A stretch of DNA of 64,000 bases from NCBI GenBank assembly GCA_023079485.1, contig CM041086.1:11478401-11542400 (forward strand), written 5' to 3'. The notes beneath the pieces were generated by a model. It was not told the DNA's origin and searched no databases. It was given only the letters and a program-made list of their open reading frames with translations. The DNA comes from Archilochus colubris (lineage: Eukaryota; Chordata; Aves; Apodiformes; Trochilidae). The position numbers and the translations under genes were made by a program. This document shows positions 39,801-51,500 of the stretch, piece by piece. How positions within the stretch are numbered: position 1 is the first letter of the stretch; the number at the start of each line of letters is the position of its first letter.

Positions 39801-42396
39801 TGGAGTAGAGAGGTATTTCTGGTTCCAGCATTGCAAAGCAGGGACCAGGGATTGAAAAGGGATTGATTGATTGATGGGCTGGGATCCAGGTAGGATCAGG
39901 CCAGTGGGTGTGCAGAGGGACACAGGGATGGCAGGAACCTGGGGCAGCTTTGAGCTGCACAGCTGGAGGTGAGCAACATCTGGGATAACCTGGCATCAAA
40001 ATGAGTCCTGATTGTGGCAAAGCAGGACAAAAATGTATGATTTTTTTAAAAATTGTCTTTTCTTCCTTTTCCCCACATCAGATAAAACTTCAGTTGCGTT
40101 ATCTGAAGTGCCTTGATGTTTCCATTTCTGCTGCCTAATCCAATCTTACAAAAAAACTTACACATGCCCAAACAGTCCCCTCATTTGATAAGGACCTTGG
40201 TAACCCATAACAACATTGCAGAGAATTCCTTTTATATGATGTGAAATTCAAATGAAAAAAAGATCATTATTTAAGTCCCCAGAAGCATGAGGGATGCTCT
40301 ACAAGAGAAAGATAGTGGAGACATCCAGATAGTTTGGACAAAAGTAAGACAGTCCAGGGGCCAAAAAGCCCCCCCAAAATGAGAAAAACATGAACTCAAG
40401 CTCTAGCAAGAATTGGCCAAGGAATAAAAAAGTTTCTATCCTTAATTTTAAAAACTTGATTAAAAGTCCTTGGCAAACAGCTTGATTTGTTTTCCTTTTT
40501 GTTCTCCAGGTATGGAATAAAAAAGACCAATCTTTTTATGCTATTTACTGTGTAGAAGTTAAGCAGAACTTTTAAACACTGTGGGTATCAAACTGCAGGT
40601 AAACAGAGGAGATGTCAAGAAAGCTGAAAAGCTTCCAGATTATGGTGTTTTTTCACTTGTACACATGGATGCAAGGGAAGTAATAACCTTTAGATGATCT
40701 CATAACAAGGTGTATTTAATTGAGATAAAAGTGGAGTACATGTGTAATATTACAGCATCTTCAAAGCTGGGCAGCTTGCTAAATGAAGTGTAGACAAACC
40801 CAAGTGACTCCCATGCAAGATGGATTAAACTAAGAAACAAACCAAAATTGTTATAGAGATGAGAAGAGACCTATACTACCATCAGTAAATATATACATAT
40901 ATGGATAGCCACAGACAAAATACACATATAAGGCTAAAAGGACCAACTTTCATTTGCAGGGAGTGATTCCAGTGGTGGCCTTCAAGTCAAAATGAGCTAC
41001 AAGAGCTTTTGTCAGGACACTGTAAAGGAGTTTGTTTAAACCTCCACATCATTGCCAAGCAAATTAACACAATTTTGTGCCTTTAGTTTAAAATGAAACT
41101 GGTGTTTTTAAATTAAAATTAAAAGCTCCCATGTCCCAGGCAATTGTCTCCTAATGGAGCATTTCTACACACAGGAGACTGGCTCTGGAAGTCCAAAAAT
41201 ACCATTGAGTGGAGCACATGAATTCCTACAGTTTCTTTTCTTTTTTTTATTTCAGAAAGAGCTGCTTGTTCTAATTAAACCCTCTTGGATCCTTCAAGGC
41301 AGAGGAAGGGGAAGAGAAATTGAAATGTTGACGTTTGCAGTGCTGAAACTGCAAACCCTCCTGGGTTCAGCTAAGGACAAGAATCCCAAAGCTTGATAAC
41401 TCACCTGGAGTCCCAAGGACAATTCCCCAAACGTGGAGATTTCCATCGTCCTCAGGTCTTGTCCTTGGAGTTGCCCTGCAGAGGGGTCGACACCTCTCCT
41501 GGCAGAGCCACTTCCCAGGTTTGGGTCCCTCTCCTTGCTGCATCTTCTAAGGAGACTCTTTCAATTCTCCTCTGCCCCTGCAGCAGAGTTTTTTGGGGAG
41601 TCTTGGCAGGCTTCCTGCAGACACCCAGACACAGCACAAGCCTTGCACATCTGCCTAAGGGCTGGCACACTCTTCTGGTGGCACCACCAAATTTGGATTT
41701 TCCCCATTATTTGATGTTTTGAGATGGACCCTTTCTTAAATAGTTGTTGGTTTTTTTTTAATAATCAGTAAGAATGTATTTCCCCCTTTTAACCCAACAG
41801 GAATAAGTTTTCATTAAAAGAACTGTGCCTAGATGTGGGACAGTCCTTCCAGTAAGACACATCACCTTATTGAACTCCATGAGTTAGCTTGGGGCTTCAC
41901 ATGAGTCATGTTCATAGTCAGGATCCAGCAGCTCCTGAGAAGCAGATGGGATCTTGTGCTGTTCCTGCTGTCTGCCTTGGTGCCATGCTCCATCACTTAA
42001 GAAAGCTCTCCTTGAGATGATCAAGTTTTCCTAACACAGAATGTAAATTCTTCCTGCTGCTTTGTCTCTCACTGCTGAATGATAAGCAGATCAGATATCT
42101 CACCTTTCCTCCAGCTGAAGACAGTCTCAGCAATTTTCCCAGCCTAAAGAGACTAATTTTTCCTAGATGCTTCTTACCAGCTCTCCCTCAGACACAACCT
42201 TGCATTGCTGGTGCTCCGCTGGGCATCTTTTCCTTGGTTGCCATGAAAACCCCAGTTTTGTGCAGCAAGAGCAGGCGTGTGGATGCAAACCCCTCGGGAC
42301 GTTTCGCCCTCCCCGTGCTGTCCTTTGCATTCTGTTATTTACATTATCTACAACATCCAAGAACCAGAGTCAGACCCAGCAGCAGCACTTGAGCTT

Positions 42397-42542
42397 TTAC
42401 CCCTCCAAAGTCAGCTCTTTCCCTGTTGCCTCCTCCTCCTCCTTCTCCCCGCAGCCCGTGCTGCTGGGCTGCCCTGGGGGAATGGCACACACGGATTTGG
42501 AGCGGTTCTGTTTCCCCTCCTGGACCTTCTCAGCATCCCGTG
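42397..42542 (-). CDS. SLC9A2: Probable SLC9A2 terminal coding exon 13
   Basis: 146 nt to the stop TAA, residues 707-754. It has a strong acceptor (pyrimidine tract, then TTCCTGCAG). In phase 1 it reads [17 protein letters not shown], then AIPPGQPSS and a Glu-rich end ([18 protein letters not shown]). The frame was fixed by the exon 12 phase. Another frame of the same DNA is longer and arginine-rich but does not match the phase. A proline-rich stretch near the end also occurs in human NHE2. No clear poly(A) signal lies close downstream, so the 3' UTR end is undetermined. Confidence 0.7.
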
Positions 42543-45500
42543 CTGCAGGAAGAGAAACAACACCAAGCTGGATGAGAAACCACCTCCTTCAAGGGTCAGC
42601 AGGCACAAAGCAAACATTTCAAAGGTGGCTGCAAAAAGATGGAGACTCCGGGTTTGCAAGGAGTCCCATGGACAAGCCAAGGGGCAACGGGCACGACTTG
42701 CTCCTGGGAAGATTTCTGGACACTAGAGGAAAATTTTTCCCCATGAGGACAGTCAGACATTGGAATGGTCTCCCAGTGGAAGTGGTGGATTCCTCCACTT
42801 TGGAAAGTTCTATGATGAGTGCTGGGACATCTCAGATAAATGATATTATAAGAAAAGTTGGACCAGATGATCCTTGAGGTCCCTTCCCTTCTATGATGAT
42901 TCTACAAAAACCAAGAGCTCCTGGGTCATTTGCTTATTGGGGATGAGCTTTGCCATGGCTTTCTCCCAGATCCCAGCCCCACCAAGGGCACGCCATGGAC
43001 CTCAGCACATCCTCTCTGTCACCCATGGGGACATCCCATGGGGATGTGGGAGATCCCTGCCAGCACCCACCAGCTCCCCAGCTTACCAGAGAAGGAATGG
43101 GATGGCTTGAGCTGCACGTTGGAGTCACCCTGCACTGAGTAGGAGTCCTCCTTCTGTGATTAAGGGAGAAAAGCACATTAATGCATTTATGAAGATTGCT
43201 AACAAGTCTGTTAATGACACTCCTGCTTCATAAACAAGCCGTTTGCCATCCCCAAGGACTCTGTTTCCATTTGCTTTATTTTTGCCAAGGAAAAAAAAAA
43301 TCAAAAAGAACTGTTGCTAAAAACAGACCAAAGAGATGGCAGGAAATATTGACAGATGCCGACTTGTTTTGAGTTGGTGGGAGAGGCCTGAGCTGCCCTG
43401 GAGTGATTCAGCAGCCCTGGAGTGAGAGGAGCAGAGGGCAGGAGAGGGGGGAGACAGAGCCCAGCCCCAAGACAGGGATGTTTCTCACCTTGGCTGTAGG
43501 CCAAGGAGGCAGGTAAGGAGATTGCACTACCAGCTCCCTGGCCTTTCATGCCAGGGCTGATCAACACCCTTCGGGGAAAAAAAATAATAATAATAAAATA
43601 AATGAAATTAATCAAGTAGCACAATGAATCATTGGCTGCTTCTGTCACCTGGGAGCAAGCCTCTTACACAGCTGGGATTTGGCACCTCGATCCAGAAAGC
43701 CAGCCTGCCAAAATAACTCTGGACCCCTCCCAGCTTGGTTTGCTCTTTTGTTTCGGTGCCTTCTCCTCCCTCCCCTAACGAGGACCGATGCCCTGCGTCC
43801 CTTGTTCCCACTTTTCAGTGACCATTTTCATAACAAAGCCTTCCCGGCTCCCGCAGCAGCTCCCGGCTCCCTGGAAAGCCATTCCCAGGGGCACTGAATA
43901 ATTCTCAGAGTGTGCTCCATGAAAAGGCTCCCACACAATGACCCAAAGCACTTTGTCATTTACACACATGGCTCACAGGCAGCTCCAAAGCTGCTCCTTC
44001 TGGGGGGACCCACTCCTGTTTTGGCAGCAGAAAAGAGGAGCACGTTGCCCGGCTACAGGTGCAAGGATTTTCTGGGATCTCGGTGGGTAAATCAAAGCCA
44101 TCCCGGGTCTCAGAAACCACCCCCCTCACCGGTGTAATCTGTGTTGGATCCTTGCCTGAAATAAGACAAGCCCAAAATCCGGGCTGTGCTCAGAGCCAGC
44201 ACGATGCCTGGCTCCAGGAAGCAGCAGCCTTCAGCTGGAATTTTGTCCTTAGGCAGAGGAAGGCAAACTTTCTGCTGGAAATAGAGAGTTTGGGAGCTAA
44301 TCCTCAGGGCTAGGCTTCAGACCTGAAGTCACCTCGTAGCCCTGCCAGGGGTTTTCCGCCTGGTGTCACTCAGTTAACCTGCAGTGCTGGCCAGGGAGGG
44401 ATGGGGATTGTTCTTTTCCTGCTTCTCCCTGCCTTCCCTCCTTGCTCTCTTGGCAGTGGCTTCTGTTGCAGCCCAAGAGCCATCTCTCACCCCTCTGAGG
44501 GCAAAGAGCATCTAAAGGTGCCCCAAAGCATCTAAAACCAGGCAGGTCAACGGGAAGAAGTGATTCATCCTGGCTGAAATGTCCTGGTGAGGCCACTGGT
44601 TTCTCCACACTGACCTGGCAGGAGATGGATTGGCCTTCAGGGGAGGTGAATTTCACTCCTGGCTCCTTGCCAGCCTGGAGCACCTAGAGATAGACGATCT
44701 TCCAGAAATCCCTTGTTTTGTGGGGACTGATACAGGGGGAAATGACCAACCAGCACCTAATAAATTATTAGATGAATCAAACTGAGCTTCAAGAGTTCCA
44801 ATATTTTCCTAGCTAAGGACTAATCAACTTCACTAAAGAAGAAAAATGTAACCACGGACAGAGAATGAGCAGAAAAAGCAGCATTACTGCTGACCCAAAA
44901 GGATTTTTTAAATTATTCCCTCAGCTCAGAACACCCAAGTGATGGAAGGTACCACCAAAACTTTTTCCAAACAGACCGGCAAGAGAAGACATTCAGGCAT
45001 CTCATCAGCACCCGAGGGCTCCCAGGGGCCCTTGGCTTGAAGTTTGTTTCACAGCTCCCGGGTTTCCAGTTGGGTTTTGCTAACACAGTTGTAATGCTTC
45101 CATCTCGTGGTGAAATGCAGAATGGGAAAATGCGTGGTAGGAGAGCATTGAATTTATTCTTGCTGACTCAAAACCTGTAATGCCAACCCCTTCCCTTTGG
45201 GAGTGGGAAAGATCGAGGATGTGACAGTCAGAAACTCACACACTAACCAGTTACATTCCTCATTCTTCTCTCTTTTAAACAGGAAAATGCCATTCAGCTC
45301 GACCTGAAACTGAGTCTCAGTGGCTCAGTCCTTTTTTTCCCAAAAATGTGACATCTCGAGCTGCTTTTCATGGGCTGAAATCTACTTTTTAGCCCAGTGT
45401 TCCTTCTTTCTGCTGACAAACTCTGCAACCTGTCCTCCTACCATGAGAAGCAACACAGCACTCACTCACCCTCCAACCTCCTGCTAATATTCCAGGGCTC

Positions 45501-48500
45501 TTGTAGAACATTATCCTGTCATTTTGGGGCGTCCTCTTATTTCTTCTCACAGCAATAGCCACCATTCAGGAGTCAGCAGAGAGAGAGAGCATGAACTCTA
45601 CTGCTTCTGCAATTTGCCCCTCAAAATACTCTCTCCTTTGAAAGGCCAGCTGGAAGCATTTGAAATAACCGTAGAAAGGACCTTCCTAAATGTGCCCATT
45701 TTCCTACCAAATGTTCTGCTAACAGGAGTAGCAGTGAAAGGGGAGGCAGCAGCATGAGGGTTAATGCTGGAATGTCCTTAGAGGATGCAACAATCAGCCC
45801 GAGTTTGCTGTTGTTCTCCTGAAGTTTAATTATACCAAATGTTCTACAGGAAAGTGCCCCTATCTATTTTGCATCCTAAGTACCAATCAGCATGTAAATG
45901 ATCACATTAAATCTTTTAAGTTGTTTGCAGGAGCCTGAACACCTTTCTATGAATGAGGGGCTAAGAAGCAGCAGCATTTGTGCCTTCCTGCCTTACTTGA
46001 TGGGCTCCTCAATGACTGCGTGGTGGACAAAGAAATCAGACTGGGAGAAAGCCCCTGGAAGTCCCGAGTCCTTGTGCTGTCCTGGAAGATTACTATCTAA
46101 ATAAAGAAAGACAAATGATATCTTCTCAAAAGGTCATTCTGTTCTCCTTAGTGATGGAGTCTTGCTGCCCAGGTCAGAGACCACATTCTGCACTCAGTGC
46201 TCCAGCTCAAGCCATCAAAACCCAGGATTAGGAGAAGTGGCTGAAATTCAGAGCTGGCTCAGCAGCTCCTGCTGCTGACCTGGGTATCTGGGAGCAGAAT
46301 TATTTTCCTCCAGAGTAAGACTTCCAGAGGATGAGAAGAATTGATAAGACCAAGCTCGTTCCTTGTTTGCTGTCCCTGGACTGTTTCATCTTCCCACAGG
46401 GTAATGTTGGCCCAGCTGATTTCCAAAGATGTCACCAAAAGTCTTCACCAGCCACACACGTTGTATTGATCTGGTTTCTCCTCTAATTCAAGATGTGAAC
46501 TGACGTGGAGCTGTGCCAGCACTAAACTTGGACTCAAAGTGGTTCTCCCAGGAACCCAGTATGCAACATTTCCCCCTATTTTTATTTTCTTCAAGTCTGC
46601 CCTGAGCCATAGCTGCTTTAAAAAACAAAAAGCTCACCTCCAGAATAATTAAGAAAGATCACAATAATGCTTCTGTACTTTCAAATGAGCTGGGGAGGGG
46701 GAAAAAAACACCAAACAGTTTCAAATATTTACAGTCCCTCTGGACCACTGACAACGAGTGAACCAAATTCCTGCCTTCAACAAAAATCTCCCAGAAAAGA
46801 AAACATGGCAAAACCAGAGCTCTGGATCTGCAGACTGAAGCCCAATTAATAACATTTGCTCAGTAAATAACTTTCCAAGCATGGATGGCAGCCTGAGCTC
46901 CCAAAGCAGGGGACGACGTGCGGGACATGGCAGGACAGCTCAGTGCTTTGCCAGGAGCTGGGTAGGGATTTTTTTGTTCTTGGTATTTCCTACTCATTGG
47001 AATGATATTTAGGATTGAGAGAGGCTTTTTCTTTTTTTTTTTTCTTTTTTTTTTAATTTAAGGCAACAGGATTTATCTTTAAAAGGAAATACCAGCAATA
47101 AAGAATACTCTTGCTAGAAGTTGCTATCACTGCAGCCCACGAGTGGGCTCTGCAGGTCCAAGCTTCCCCCACTCTCTCTTACCTCCTTCCCAGAGCTGGC
47201 AGTGTCACTTCCACTCATTTCCATCCAGAGGTTCTTGTGCCGGAGGATCAGGATCTCCTGGGCATGCTCCACGTGCTCAGTGTCCCCAGGAAGGGTGTGC
47301 CTGTTGTATGCTGGTCCCTGTGCATCCCACCAGAGAGATGGAGGAGATGGAGATGGAGATGGAGGTGGAACCAGCCCTCTCCACAGCACCATCCCTTCAC
47401 TGCTACATCTTCCAGGGTCCTTCACCCCTCTGAAACCACAATCCTGCCTAGTTAGGGGGATCAAGTGACCTACCCGAGGGTGAGAGGTGAGAATGGAAGG
47501 AAAAATGCCAAGGAGGGAAGATGGGACTCCAATATTTCATACCAGCCCCACCTCTGTACAGAAATTGCACCACCAGGAATGACAAATCCTGCTGTAAAAG
47601 GTGTAAACTCACCAAAATGAAACCTCCCATGACATCAGTGGGAGTTGGAATAACTCTGTGGCTGCAAGGGGTGAGGCTGGGGTTAGGTTAAGTGCAAACA
47701 GGAGCTGTGGCTCCAGCTTCAGCCCATACACTGCTTCCAGAGGTTTCCTCACAGCCTTCTCTCTTCTTGGCTCAGCAAAGGGCCAGGAGGGGGGGGAGGG
47801 CTGATCCCTCTGTGCTGAGCCCACCCCCACTGCATCCCCAAGGACTCAGCATTTCGTGTGTAATCCCTAAAACAAAGGTTTAGGTGGATTTGGAGGATAA
47901 GGCTCCACGTGTGCAGTAATTAGAGTCCAAGGTGCTGCATAAAACCTCAGGCAGATTATTCCTGAGTTGTTCTGTAAACAGCAAGTGGTCTCTGTGCTGT
48001 TTACCAGTTGCACCAGTTTCATGGCAAATGGATTTAAAACGTTTGCAGAGGAATTCTCACTCCCAGCTCCCTGACTCTGCTCTCTTCTAGGTGGGGAAAA
48101 AAAAATATCCAAGGTGGGACTGACCCCATCCCTGCTTTGGAGGTAACCAGGAGCTGCTGGAGCTGCATGTCTGAAGATCCACGTGCTCCTCCTTTCTCCT
48201 TTCTGGTTCTGGATACTGCTGCCTAAAATACTTTGTGAAATTATAGGCTGACTGGGTGAACCTTTCAAAAGCTGTCATGCTGCAAACAGAACTGTGCCAC
48301 TGGCTTGGAAACTGGCTCTGGCTTCACACAGCCAACTCTTCTCTGCTCACAAAGAGACATCATGAGTAACTCTGTAAATATTCCTCACATCTGCTCAGGC
48401 TGGGAGGATAACTGCAATAACTTTTTGTTATTGGGCATCTAAAGCCCAGACTGAGGGGGGAGTTTTACCGTTCTCCTTATCCGGTACAGGTTCCTGGCCA

Positions 48501-51500
48501 AGATTTCCTGTAAATGTTCCAGGGCATCCAGATTCAGAGCATCCTCCAGGTTTTTGTCTGTGAGGACAGTCCTGTCGTTGCCGCTGCAGAGAAAACCAGA
48601 GGGCTTTATTTCAGAAGCTGCACAGCAGCACAAGTGATGCCCCCCAGAAGCCCTTTCAGATCCCAGCACCAGGAGAGATGACCAGAAACAACTTCTCCTT
48701 GCAGCTGGAGCTCCCAGCAGAAGGGGCTCCCAGAGTGGGGCCATCCCCCTGCCCCTGGGTGGGCAGAAGAGCTGTGGCAGAGCAGAACCCTCTGTGAGGG
48801 ATCAGATGGCCATTCTGCCATGCAAATATTTGACCCTGCTGGCTCAGCTGATGCTGGTTCTCATGGTTTGCTCCTTCAGTACACAAAATGGTGCAAAGCC
48901 ACCAAAAAACAATGCAAGAGCCTCTTCCTCCAAGCAGCATAACTGGGGGGATGAGCCTCTCCCTACCATCTGCAAGATCAGAAACTGTGCTCATCCGTGG
49001 CAGCAGGTTGCTCATCCACCTGAACATTTTTAAATTAGAAGCAAAGGTATTCAATATTAAAATAAAGGTATTAAATATTAAAATTAAAGGTATTAAAATC
49101 CCTTCTGCTTTGCATTTGTCCAAGCCACGTTGCTCCTTCCTGGCCCAGCGGGGGAAGAGCGGAGGAGGCAGTGAAGTTTGCAGAAGTTTTTCACAGCTGT
49201 TCCCTGTGTTGGGAAGGTTGGAAGGGGTGGTAGAAAGAGGCTGATGGGAGGGGGACACTTACAGGAATGATGGGTGGGCTGGGACGTGCCCCAGCTGCCC
49301 CGTTTCTGCCAGCTCCATGGCGTGTTTGCGCTCTAGCTTCTCATAGAGCAGCACAATGCTGGACTTGGGCTGGTTGTGTTCCCGAAGGAGGAGCTTCTGC
49401 AGGTATTTGCTGTTGAAATACTCTAATCTGAGAACAAAACAAGATAGGCTCAGCCTCCTTCAATGACCCCTCCCCAGAGCCTAGCTGGACCTGGGCAAAC
49501 CAGCAGGTTCATGGTCCATGATTGCCCTGTATCCCTCCACCTTCTTTCCAAAAACTGATGCTCCAAAAGGTCAGCCCCTAAGCATTTCTGCCCTGCAGTA
49601 CCTGAGCTATGATGCTAAAACTTTGCTAGCTGTAATAAACACTCCCCAAAGTGCCAGATTGATCGTGAACTCTACAAGGAGCACTGCAAATCCATGCAGT
49701 ATCCCTAAGGGATGCAACAGATTTAAGCACTTCCAGATTCCCCTTTAAGCCATTCTCTCTCGCTTTCTGCTCAGATGCAGCACACTGGAAAAGATCTAGC
49801 TGATATCAAAAATAATGTTCAATCTCGAGCTGTTAGCTGGTCACAGACCTGCTCACAAGCAGCCAGGATGCTCCTCAGAAGCAGCCATTCCCATACCTTC
49901 CTCTGGTGCTTCCAAGTGCTGGCATTCCTAAGGAATTCCCTGCCAGCTGTGTTTATGAGTCCTTATTGGGGAGTTAGCTGCATCTCTGCCTGCCCAGCCA
50001 AGGAATTAAACCTGACAGATTGCTATGAGTATATCTTCTGTTATTTGTAATTTTTTTTTAAATCTTTTTTGTGTACAATCTGCTGGAACTTAATCAGAGA
50101 ATGTCAGGTTGGAAGGGACCTCAAGGATCATCTGGTCCAACCCTTCTTACTGTGTATATGATGTGTCTCAGCACCCTTCGAGCTGAAACTTCAAACTTTC
50201 CAAAGTGGGGGAATCCACCACTTTCCCTGGGAGACCATTCCAGTGCCTGACTGTCCTCATGGGGACAAAATTTTCCTCTTGTAGTCAATCAGAATCTCCT
50301 CAGGAGCAACTTGTGCCCATTGCCCCTTGGCTTGTCCATGGGACTCCTTCTAAATAGGGAGTCTCCATCTTCCTTGCAGCCACCTTTTAAATATTGGGAC
50401 AATACTTAATGAAACCCTTTCTGTACGGAATAATACTTTTAAGGAAAAGCTTTGCTAGGGAAAGCTGTAGAGATCTGCTATAGTTTGTCAGCTGACAACA
50501 AGCATTTGCCCCTCCAAGTGCTGCAAGCAGATATTTTTCATGTTAATTCTCCACAGGCTGGGCTGGGGTCCTCAACTCCTTCACAGCCAGGACAGGGAGA
50601 GCCTGCAGTGCAGCCCCTCGAGCTGTGTTGTGCTTTTCATTCCCAGCTGATTTCTTTGGACAAGAAAGGAAAAACACATTAGGAGAGGAGAAAGGAGGTT
50701 TTTTAGGGTGAAGTCCAACATGCGACGTGCAAGTGGGGAATGAATAAGGATGAACAAGGCTCAGCTGCCCACAGTGGAATAGAAACCAGCCTCTTGGGGA
50801 TTTTTTCTACACATGTACACACAGTTGTATTTTGGCAAATCCTTACTTGTCTTTCCAGTAATACTGTCCCCAGTGCCCAGATATATCTTCTATGCCAGCC
50901 AGCAAATGATCCAAGAACTAAAGAGAAGAGAGGATTTTGCTGTACACGTGTTGCATTCACGATGAACTCAGCCAGCAAACATCAAAAGCCAGCAGACAAA
51001 CTGGGAGATGCTTTCAGCTCAGTACATAGAGCTGGTAAACAAGAGGAGGGGATGTCAGGCTAATTCCCCATCCAGCCATCCACATGTATCCCAGGCTCCT
51101 GGAGCACAGGGAGTGGCTGGGTTGCTTGCTGCAAGGTCCATGCCAGCAAAGAAGAATCCCTGTGGGATTCTTCCTGATCCATGCAGGAGGGCTGGTGGCT
51201 TTGCATGGCCTGCTTGTTGGAATCTGATGAGCAAGAAATGCTCATTTGGAGGGTTTGAGGACAATTTGTCTCAGGAGATAAGGATGTTCAGGATATATAG
51301 ATGTAGATAACATACAAATGATGCTTTGACCTGAATAAAGACACTTCCCACTAAATTAAATCATTGGCCATATTGTGCCTTATACAAAAACATCATCATC
51401 ATTACTACTACTATTATTATTATTGTAAATCAAAGATCCAGGCAAGTTAATTTTTCCACCTAGAAGCTAAAGCTCTGTAATTTCCCACATTGTTTTCTCT

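Larger units (their letters stand above)
34809..42396. other. Intergenic region between SLC9A2 and TMEM182
   Basis: 7.6 kb with the TMEM182 5' UTR/promoter at the low end and the SLC9A2 3' UTR at the high end. I see no exon chain on either strand and nothing resembling the MFSD9 transporter that occupies this interval in human. One 88-codon open frame (36,603-36,869) is noted separately. No CR1 copy is evident; short A-runs and T-runs occur near 37,730-37,815 and 39,100-39,130. Confidence 0.65.

Noticed and set aside
42411..42680. Arginine-rich frame ([12 protein letters not shown]) at the end of SLC9A2
   Set aside because: It shares the exon 13 DNA but is out of phase with exon 12. The phase 1 frame gives an acidic tail with a nearby stop.
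43496..43560. Possible extra SLC9A2 exon ([16 protein letters not shown]) with acceptor- and donor-like ends
   Set aside because: It needs phase 1 on entry, which breaks the phase chain between exons 11 and 12, and the similarity to the human tail is negligible.
48087..48278. Open frame with SAYNFTKYF ... PERRKEE as alternative SLC9A2 exon 10
   Set aside because: It superficially resembles the YNRHSL ... ERQAKE segment of NHE2. The segment at 47,183-47,317 matches far better (AYNRHTL, QEILI), has clean splice sites and correct phase.
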